From assembly GCA_026702845.1 (NCBI GenBank), contig JADCLS010000018.1:1-64000 (forward strand): DNA of 64,000 bases, read 5' to 3'. The notes under the pieces are model-generated. The model was not told the origin of the DNA, searched no databases, and was given only the letters and a program-made list of their open reading frames with translations. This DNA comes from Candidatus Heimdallarchaeota archaeon. GTDB taxonomy: Archaea; Asgardarchaeota; Heimdallarchaeia; Heimdallarchaeales; Kariarchaeaceae. The translations under genes and the position numbers were made by a program. Shown one piece after another: positions 29,330-35,063 of this stretch; positions within the stretch are counted from its first letter, which is position 1, and every line of letters starts with the position of its first letter.

Positions 29330-29337
29330 TATATAAA
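29330..29337 (-). promoter_or_regulatory. TATA-like box of the regulator/membrane protein pair
   Basis: TTTATATA on the minus strand, centred 27 bases before the ATG at 29307. Repeats at 29407-29470 lie just upstream. Confidence 0.55.
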
Positions 29338-29406
29338 CTGAATCCGAAAAATTTACCACTTTAGGAATCAAAGTTTACTAGAAGTACCAAAAACTAATAT
29401 TTTTAT

Positions 29407-29470
29407 AACTTTGAAAAATAAAGTTTTGAAAGTAGTCAAAAATATAATCACAAAACTTTGAAAATTAAAG
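29407..29470. repeat. Twin copies of a 17-base near-palindrome between divergent genes
   Basis: AACTTTGAAAAATAAAG at 29407-29423 recurs as AACTTTGAAAATTAAAG at 29454-29470, one mismatch in 17, start to start 47 bases. The first copy is itself an inverted repeat, AACTTT (29407-29412) and AAAGTT (29420-29425). The copies lie between divergent genes, one of which leads to a winged-helix regulator, so they could be its operators. That link is inference. Confidence 0.5.
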
Positions 29471-29559
29471 CACTTCATAAAAATTTTTAATCATCTTTGA
29501 TGAATAAAAGGGTAGTAATTGAAATATGTTTAAATTGAATAATGAGCTGTAAAGGATAG

Positions 29560-29916
29560 ATGGATGTAGTCGAAGAGAAGGCAAAACAATTCAAACAAGC
29601 AATTCAGAAAATAATAGAACGAGCCAAGGAGGATGGTGTGATTACTGAGGAGGAACAAGCCATCATTGATACAATCAAATTCAATATAGAATCCTATCAG
29701 AAGATGCTGGAAAAAGCCCTTGATGATAATATCATTACTCAGGAGGAGAGAAACCAGCTAAATGATCTCGAGGAGAAGATTTATGGTGATTCCTATTTTA
29801 CAGCTATGGATGATAAAGTGATATCAAAGGATGAAAGTACACTAATTAAAACTCTTTTATGGTCTGTAGATCCAGATGCAGATGTATCATGGCTCAAAGA
29901 GGATATGAAAGAGTAA
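29560..29916 (+). CDS. Small acidic helical protein with EF-hand-like loops
   Basis: A 118-residue cytosolic protein, nearly all helix. It carries three loops of the form DxxIxxxE: KEDGVITEEE (about 24-33), LDDNIITQEE and MDDKVISKDE. Each is flanked by helices, which resembles half EF-hands or calcyphosin-like loops, though the classical 12-residue calcium loop is incomplete. The gene at 54011-54352 encodes a similar protein. The start ATG at 29560 has a weak AGGA site 5 bases upstream. Calcium binding is a guess. An 18-base piece of its 3' end is repeated downstream at 30313, so the locus has undergone local duplication. Confidence 0.7.
   Translation: MDVVEEKAKQFKQAIQKIIERAKEDGVITEEEQAIIDTIKFNIESYQKMLEKALDDNIITQEERNQLNDLEEKIYGDSYFTAMDDKVISKDESTLIKTLLWSVDPDADVSWLKEDMKE
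29892..29909 (+). repeat. 18-base direct repeat, copy 1 (3' end of the EF-hand-like gene)
   Basis: GCTCAAAGAGGATATGAA, coding for the last residues LKEDMK, is found again without a mismatch at 30313-30330. Both copies are followed by a diverged AAAGATATT. Confidence 0.75.
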
Positions 29917-30027
29917 AAGATATTGTCTGTTGAATATATATATATATATCACATTGTTTTGCATTAATATGTATCTATCTTGGATAGATTTATTATTTTA
30001 AGTGCTCATAAACTATATTGAAGAATT

Positions 30028-30294
30028 TTGTCAGACAAATCAGGGGTTAATTATACACTATATCAGAATACACTAAGAACACAATCCGAGGGCATCCGAG
30101 AGAACGAAATAGATGACCCACAGACAACTCATAAACATCGGATGCGTACTACACAGAAATTGGATCATCGATTTGAGAAGCAATTTATTAGTGGAGCTGC
30201 AATCACACTCTTTCTCTTCTATTATTTCAGTTATACTGGATTAATTATTGGTGTTGGAGGTTCCTTGATATATATGTTCAAACACAGAAAATAA
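30028..30294 (+). CDS. Tail-anchored small membrane protein A (paralog of 30415-30609)
   Basis: An 88-residue protein with a TTG start (TTG TCA GAC), since no ATG is available before the conserved part. The N-terminal motif YTLYQNTLRTQSEGIRENEID is shared, with changes, by the protein at 30415-30609 (YDGYNNTVRTASEGIKIENID). A basic middle (KHRMRTTQKLDHRFEKQF) leads to hydrophobic C-terminal segments at about 53-83, ending KHRK. The topology suggests a cytosolic N-terminus anchored by the C-terminus. No family is recognised. A TATA-like tract TTTATTATTTTAA lies about 30 bases upstream. Confidence 0.65.
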   Translation: MSDKSGVNYTLYQNTLRTQSEGIRENEIDDPQTTHKHRMRTTQKLDHRFEKQFISGAAITLFLFYYFSYTGLIIGVGGSLIYMFKHRK

Positions 30295-30295
30295 A

Positions 30296-30317
30296 ATAAT
30301 TCTAGAATAAACGCTCA
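30296..30317 (+). repeat. Dispersed 22-base repeat, copy 1
   Basis: The piece beginning ATAATTCTAGAATAAAC matches 30720-30741 with two differences over 22 bases. The two copies flank the second tail-anchored gene and point to local duplication. Confidence 0.6.
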
Positions 30318-30330
30318 AAGAGGATATGAA
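30313..30330 (+). repeat. 18-base direct repeat, copy 2 (gene-end remnant)
   Basis: An exact copy of 29892-29909. It lies outside any gene here and looks like the leftover 3' end of a duplicated EF-hand-like gene. Confidence 0.75.
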
Positions 30331-30414
30331 GGAATAATATTAAAGATATTAACCACCTTTCTTAATACTTTCAAATTAAGAAATTTATTCCCAAAGGTCA
30401 AAACAAGGATGATA

Positions 30415-30609
30415 CTAGGTGAAAATAAGATAATACAGCAATAGAACTAGAGCTGCAATGCCAAATAATTTCTTTTCTAAAGAATTATCAACCCTTTTTA
30501 CATCTGATCTCATCTGATGCTTTAGATCAACGGTTGGATCAATATTTTCTATCTTGATTCCTTCGGATGCAGTACGTACTGTATTGTTATAGCCATCATA
30601 GTTTGGCAT
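30415..30609 (-). CDS. Tail-anchored small membrane protein B (paralog of 30028-30294)
   Basis: A 64-residue protein starting at the ATG at 30609 (MPNYDGYNNTVRTASEGIK); an upstream in-frame start at 30618 adds three residues only. It shares the motif NTxRTxSEGI, then ID and KHxMR, with the neighbour on the opposite strand. The C-terminal hydrophobic stretch (KLFGIAALVLLLYYLIFT) reaches the last residue, so it is a single tail anchor. The two genes converge, which means one was inverted after duplication. No function is known. Confidence 0.65.
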   Translation of the reverse strand: MPNYDGYNNTVRTASEGIKIENIDPTVDLKHQMRSDVKRVDNSLEKKLFGIAALVLLLYYLIFT

Positions 30610-30719
30610 AATTATCAAAATATAAGGGGAATTTCTCTATAATAAAGGTAAGTATCCTTGAGTCCACAAAAAAATTGAATTGAATGGGATTTTCACATCC
30701 CAAAACTACATGTCCATTG

Positions 30720-30741
30720 ATAATTCTGGAATAAACACTCA
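30720..30741 (+). repeat. Dispersed 22-base repeat, copy 2
   Basis: Matches 30296-30317 except for G in place of A at two positions. It lies upstream of the LRR-ParB gene. Confidence 0.6.
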
Positions 30742-30794
30742 TCAATTCACAATCCCTGCACGAAGTATTAGTATATTACTCAATTTCATTTCCT

Positions 30795-31970
30795 ATGGCA
30801 TTCTCTGAAACAATCCAGCAATTACTAGATGCTGGAATCCTTGATCCACAATTTTATGAGCAGTTGATCATGGAATGCCAGATATTAGGAGTATCACACG
30901 TAGAGCAAATACTCAAGGAGTTTTATCACTACCCTAAAAAATTAACCTTAGACATGCAAGATCTTTGTGCTATCCCAGTGAGTATTCAACAATTGCTTGA
31001 GTTGGAAAGCTTATCAGTTCAACGAGCTAGATTGGAGAAATTAGCCCCTCATGTATTTAATGAATTGATAAATCTCAAACACCTTGAACTCTCGTACTGT
31101 TCTATCAGATCGCTACCTTTGCATATTTTTGACAGCTTGCATTCACTTGAGAGCTTATCTCTAAGGTATACATTCATTGAGGAGCTGGATGATGATCTCT
31201 TTGCAGAGCTTCATAACCTAAAAGAGCTCAATCTCAGCTGGATGCTTTTGTATAACCTCAGTTATCAGCATCTGAGAAATCTTACACAACTTAACTTTCT
31301 AAACATCTCTCATCTACATAATATCAGCCAATGGAGCTTAGATACGTTCAAGGGTCTTCATAATCTCACCTATCTGCAGATTGATACAAAGCAGTTAGTA
31401 AGAATTCCACCACAGGCTTTGGTACTTCCAAAACTTCAATTCTTTCTTCTCACAGATGAGGATTACAAGATCAATGATGCCTATTTTATCAATATAGTCA
31501 ATTATAAACAGCATTCCCATCTTTCTTCAATAGCAATCCAACATCTAGCTAGGGTATTTGAAAATCACCATTATATTGATGAATTCAAATCATCTACTCC
31601 ATATTACATGCCCATCTACATGCTTCATCCTTCCCAACTGTATATCAATGAGGATAAGCTAGCCTCGGTTAAGGATCAGATTTCTAAAGATGGAGTAGAA
31701 ACCCTTGATCCAGTTCCCATCAGGGATCTACTTGGTCTTATTGTCTCCACCGATGGCCATACTAGACTCTTTGCACTCAAGCAACTGGGTTACACCGAGG
31801 CCTTGGTCATCTGGGATTATGATGATATGGATTGGGATGCCTACGAGATCTGTGTACAATGGTGTATTACAGAAGGAAAAGATGAGGTTCAAAAATTACA
31901 TGAACTTAATGACAATGATTACAAAATTATGTGGTTAGATAGATGTAAGAAAGTCTTTGGGTCAAATTGA
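30795..31970 (+). CDS. Leucine-rich-repeat protein fused to a ParB/sulfiredoxin-like domain
   Basis: A 391-residue cytosolic protein. The first 55 residues are helical. Residues about 70-220 hold six to seven LRRs of the LxxLxxLxLxxCxI type (LINLKHLELSYCSIRSLPLHIF, shown in part, and following units). Residues about 270-360 read YMLHPSQLYINEDKLASVK, then PVPIRDLLGLIVSTDGHTR, LFALKQLGYTEALVIWD. The DGHTR motif and order match ParB/Srx-fold domains, which in several families bind CTP or ATP. Joining LRR recognition to a ParB-like domain is unusual. The start ATG at 30795 follows a TATA-like GTATATTAC by about 22 bases. It ends 4 bases from the convergent transglutaminase gene. The role is unknown. 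Confidence 0.8.
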   Translation: MAFSETIQQLLDAGILDPQFYEQLIMECQILGVSHVEQILKEFYHYPKKLTLDMQDLCAIPVSIQQLLELESLSVQRARLEKLAPHVFNELINLKHLELSYCSIRSLPLHIFDSLHSLESLSLRYTFIEELDDDLFAELHNLKELNLSWMLLYNLSYQHLRNLTQLNFLNISHLHNISQWSLDTFKGLHNLTYLQIDTKQLVRIPPQALVLPKLQFFLLTDEDYKINDAYFINIVNYKQHSHLSSIAIQHLARVFENHHYIDEFKSSTPYYMPIYMLHPSQLYINEDKLASVKDQISKDGVETLDPVPIRDLLGLIVSTDGHTRLFALKQLGYTEALVIWDYDDMDWDAYEICVQWCITEGKDEVQKLHELNDNDYKIMWLDRCKKVFGSN

Positions 31971-31974
31971 TCCT

Positions 31975-33315
31975 TCAGTTCATTTCTACCTTTTCCAATT
32001 GAGATCTATCAAAATCTCCTATCAATCGTGATTCATAGGACCTTCTTAAATCCACCTTCTGGCCTTCCTTGTATGTTGTTGCAATACTTGATGCTTGATT
32101 AATCACCTTATATTCTCCAGAATCATGGGCTTCAAGGATATGTGTGGATGTGATACCTCCAAGATAGCCCCAGGTAGGATCAAATGGATACCAATGCCCT
32201 GATGGCATTAACACCTCCACCCATGCATGTCCTGCCACATTGTGCAGATTCTTACCTGGATTATTTCTATCCACTGTGTATCCTATTGCGATTCTTGCGG
32301 GTACACCAAAATCCCTTAATAGAGCTACGGTCAAATCACTTATCTCACTACAGTCACCCTTTTTGTATTTCAATGCGTAGCTAGCATCACGTGTACCATC
32401 TATAATTGTATACTCAATGGTATTTTTTACATAGAAGAACACTTTGGAGATAATAGTATAGATATCAGTCTCTTTTAGCAATGATTTAAGCTGAGGTGGA
32501 ATCGGGATATTCCAACGATGATCATCTTCAAGGATATTGGTAATAGCATATGTCTTGGGATAATCTGTAGTTTTACCATACTTTTTTTTCTCCATGATAC
32601 CAGGTTTTCTGATCATTTCCGTAATAATGGAAAATTCAATGCTACTTGGCCCAATATTTTCATACTTCCATGTCACTTCAAGGTTATTCTCCATATTTGT
32701 TCGGATATCACCACCCTTGGGAAAAATATAATAATTGCTTATCTTCTGATAAGATACTGCCTTGGGCATACGCATTGTCACTTCAAGTGAGGATAAACTA
32801 CCTATGGTTTTCACTTTGGTCTGTTGTAGTAATGTATAGTTGATTTTCTTACCAAATTCAATAATGGGATGTCGTTTCTCTTTGAGTTTATCCATCAATG
32901 ATGAATATATGTGATAGTTATAACTTCCACGTATTTTTGAGGGATAGGAAATAGAAAACACAGGTGTATCTGATATGATCTGATCTAGTTGGGGAAGGGT
33001 CTCAATATGTAGAATGGATTGATTCTTAGGAAGATATTTTGTATGCACGGATAAAACTAGTTTAACATGATTTTCTCGTTCCACAACAGTGTGGGGGATG
33101 ATAAACTGGATTTCAGTCATGGTATTACGAGAGTTGAATCCTGTATTGATTTTCTGATCATTCACCCACATCTCAACCTTTTCTGCTGGAAAAGATATTT
33201 TTCGAGAACCCTCAAGGGAGTGATTTAGTGGAATATCAACAATATACTCAAGAATGTATTGACAGGTTTTTCCTTTGACTACAAAAGTTGTTTTGTATCC
33301 ACTGTCAGTACTCAT
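31975..33315 (-). CDS. Transglutaminase-like cysteine protease-fold protein
   Basis: A 446-residue protein. The first 260 residues are beta-rich and of unknown family. The C-terminal part holds a transglutaminase-like (papain-fold) domain with the complete triad: Cys322 in KKGDCSEISDL, His363 in GHAWVEVLMP, and Asp379 in YPFDPTWG. Such domains act as peptidases, amidases or cross-linking enzymes. There is no signal peptide or membrane helix, so it is probably cytosolic. TATA-like CCTTTTATGC (33337-33346) lies 27 bases from the ATG. The substrate is unknown. Confidence 0.9.
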   Translation of the reverse strand: MSTDSGYKTTFVVKGKTCQYILEYIVDIPLNHSLEGSRKISFPAEKVEMWVNDQKINTGFNSRNTMTEIQFIIPHTVVERENHVKLVLSVHTKYLPKNQSILHIETLPQLDQIISDTPVFSISYPSKIRGSYNYHIYSSLMDKLKEKRHPIIEFGKKINYTLLQQTKVKTIGSLSSLEVTMRMPKAVSYQKISNYYIFPKGGDIRTNMENNLEVTWKYENIGPSSIEFSIITEMIRKPGIMEKKKYGKTTDYPKTYAITNILEDDHRWNIPIPPQLKSLLKETDIYTIISKVFFYVKNTIEYTIIDGTRDASYALKYKKGDCSEISDLTVALLRDFGVPARIAIGYTVDRNNPGKNLHNVAGHAWVEVLMPSGHWYPFDPTWGYLGGITSTHILEAHDSGEYKVINQASSIATTYKEGQKVDLRRSYESRLIGDFDRSQLEKVEMN

Positions 33316-33336
33316 TAGCTAAAGATGAACAGAGGA

Positions 33337-33346
33337 GCATAAAAGG
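33337..33346 (-). promoter_or_regulatory. TATA-like box of the transglutaminase-like gene
   Basis: CCTTTTATGC on the minus strand, centred 27 bases from the ATG at 33315. Confidence 0.5.
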
Positions 33347-33472
33347 AATAAGGGTGTAAAGATTTAGGAACGTCATTAATCCAGAAAAAAAAAATCATCA
33401 AGTTATGTCAAATCCATTTATTCCCCACGGAGGAAAGGAAATACAGATATAGGAAAAATGTAGCTACAACCT

Positions 33473-34036
33473 ATGATACAATTTCCAACTGATAAACAAC
33501 ATATAGCCATCATTGATTTTGAGGCTACATGTACCAACAAAGGTGAATTTCCACGTAATGAGATGGAGATTATCGAGATTGGTTGTTTGATTTTGAATAG
33601 AGATTTAAAAGTGATAGATGAATTCAACTGTTTTGTCAAACCTGTCAGGAATCCTACATTAACAGCATTCTGTACTGAACTTACGTGTATTACGCAAGAA
33701 GATGTGGATAAAGCTTCTGATTTTGCAGCTATGATAGATGGTTTAAAAGAGAAAATTAGAAAATATAATCCGTTATTTGCTTCATGGGGAGCGTATGATA
33801 AGAACCAATTGCTCAATGATTGTGCATACCACTCCATTGCATACCCCTTTGATGATGAGCATCTGGATATCAAACGCTGGATTCCTAAATTCTTAGGTCT
33901 CAATAAACCCAAGGGAATAGGTGGCATGCTCAATTACCTGAATTTACAATTTGAAGGCACTCCACACCGGGGAAGAGATGATGTTAATAATATCTTAAGA
34001 ATTCTTAAGACCATCAGACCTCAGCTTTCCGAATAA
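33473..34036 (+). CDS. DEDDh 3'-5' exonuclease, ERI1/KapD-like
   Basis: A 187-residue nuclease. Exo I carries Asp15 and Glu17 in IIDFEATCTNKGEFPRNEME, the long loop typical of the ERI1/3'hExo and KapD group. Exo II has Asp109 in WGAYDKNQL. Exo III has His165 and Asp169 in HRGRDDVNNI, so all catalytic residues are present. The family trims 3' ends of RNA, and in eukaryotes acts on small RNAs, histone mRNA and 5.8S rRNA. It is a stand-alone domain without a SAP or other RNA-binding part. It is flanked by opposite-strand genes on both sides. The family call is strong; the RNA or DNA substrate in this organism is unknown. Confidence 0.9.
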   Translation: MIQFPTDKQHIAIIDFEATCTNKGEFPRNEMEIIEIGCLILNRDLKVIDEFNCFVKPVRNPTLTAFCTELTCITQEDVDKASDFAAMIDGLKEKIRKYNPLFASWGAYDKNQLLNDCAYHSIAYPFDDEHLDIKRWIPKFLGLNKPKGIGGMLNYLNLQFEGTPHRGRDDVNNILRILKTIRPQLSE

Positions 34037-34056
34037 GTGAATATCAATGGTGAATT

Positions 34057-34407
34057 TTAGAGGGATTGAATGTATCCATATATGATTGATAATACCATTA
34101 CTAGTGTCGCAACAATAACCAAATCTATGCCTCTACTCATTGAGCTAATACCTTTCACTAATTCCTTAACATCATTTCCTTCTGTAGTTACAATATTAAG
34201 GAAATACTGAATAGAAATGTAGAAAATCAGGGCCAAACCGAGGAAAAAGCTACCTGTAGCAATATCAGTCATTTTTTGTGATACTATTAATCCTAGTATC
34301 AAAATAATCATACCTGAGAAGATAAATGCGATGGTGAGAAGCACAAGCCGATGAGCGAAAGTAATAATCTCCCTATCTTGAATTTTTGTAAATTCATATT
34401 CACTCAT
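34057..34407 (-). CDS. Small membrane protein (tandem paralog 2)
   Basis: A 116-residue protein with three membrane helices (about 18-40, 48-70, 92-113). It is related to the protein coded just upstream: both start with a short YEF motif, share TxEGxDxxELxxG in the loop before the last helix (TTEGNDVKELVKG here), and have equal length. Its Shine-Dalgarno site AGGTGATT overlaps the upstream stop codon and stands 6 bases before the ATG at 34407, which decides the start over the GTG at 34416. No function is known. Confidence 0.75.
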   Translation of the reverse strand: MSEYEFTKIQDREIITFAHRLVLLTIAFIFSGMIILILGLIVSQKMTDIATGSFFLGLALIFYISIQYFLNIVTTEGNDVKELVKGISSMSRGIDLVIVATLVMVLSIIYGYIQSL

Positions 34408-34410
34408 AAT

Positions 34411-34420
34411 AATCACCTAA
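34411..34420 (-). promoter_or_regulatory. Shine-Dalgarno site overlapping the upstream stop codon
   Basis: TTAGGTGATT on the minus strand contains the TGA of the upstream gene and the GGTGA site for the ATG at 34407. The two paralogs are thus translationally coupled. Confidence 0.65.
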
Positions 34421-34778
34421 AAAGCAGAATGAAATTAAGGATACCAACAACAATAATCAATCCTGAAATGGCAAGAAATGCCATATTGAATTCCTTGAAT
34501 CCTCGCATGAGCTCATCAATATCTCTTCCCTCACTTGTGGCAATTGATTTGAAATTATCACTTGGAAAATAGATTATTATAGATATTCCAAGTAGGAAGA
34601 TAAACTCAAATAGATTAACAATAGTCGAAGTTGTTTCCTCCTCAAATAAGTTCAGTAGAGAAGTGATGATCCCAAACAATGCACCAGTGCCAAGCAGAAT
34701 AGCTACAATGGAGAGCTTATTTCCAAATTTCCAAAGTATCTCAGCATCTGTATCTTCGAATTCGTACTTATTAGACAT
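34413..34778 (-). CDS. Small membrane protein (tandem paralog 1)
   Basis: A 121-residue protein with three membrane helices (about 21-42, 52-74, 97-118). Before the last helix it has ATSEGRDIDELMRGF, matched in the downstream paralog. The acidic N-terminus (YEFEDTDAEILWKFG) is cytosolic. A TATA-like box (34800-34808) is 26 bases from the ATG, so this is the first, leaderless gene of the pair. The family is not recognised. Confidence 0.75.
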   Translation of the reverse strand: MSNKYEFEDTDAEILWKFGNKLSIVAILLGTGALFGIITSLLNLFEEETTSTIVNLFEFIFLLGISIIIYFPSDNFKSIATSEGRDIDELMRGFKEFNMAFLAISGLIIVVGILNFILLFR

Positions 34779-34799
34779 AATAGGTGAATTTTGACTAGG

Positions 34800-34808
34800 T
34801 ATAAAAAT
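34800..34808 (-). promoter_or_regulatory. TATA-like box of the tandem membrane paralogs
   Basis: ATTTTTATA on the minus strand, centred 26 bases before the ATG at 34778. Confidence 0.55.
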
Positions 34809-35063
34809 TTGCTGAGAGGAGAAATGCTAAAAAACAAAAACTATAGCTTCTTTACTTAAAATATTGTGTTAAACGAATTATATAGTATAAATTGTTCAAA
34901 TATAAAACAAGCTTTACAACCTCAAATCCGCATGAAATCCGAAATACTGAATGAGATAACCGCTAAATCTAGTTAGCTAGCAGAATTGTAGAAATGGATT
35001 GGAAAGTTAAAGAAAATGGGTTGTTTAGTTAATAAGGTATCTATATAAGCTTAATACTATAAT

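Noticed and set aside
29934..29950. AT dinucleotide run as a promoter
   Set aside because: It is a simple TA repeat with no start codon at the proper distance. The next gene's start at 30028 is about 80 bases away.
33418..33933. 171-codon frame on the minus strand
   Set aside because: It lies antisense to the exonuclease gene, whose catalytic motifs are complete. The minus-frame translation has no recognisable domain and is Ser-rich as expected of an antisense shadow.
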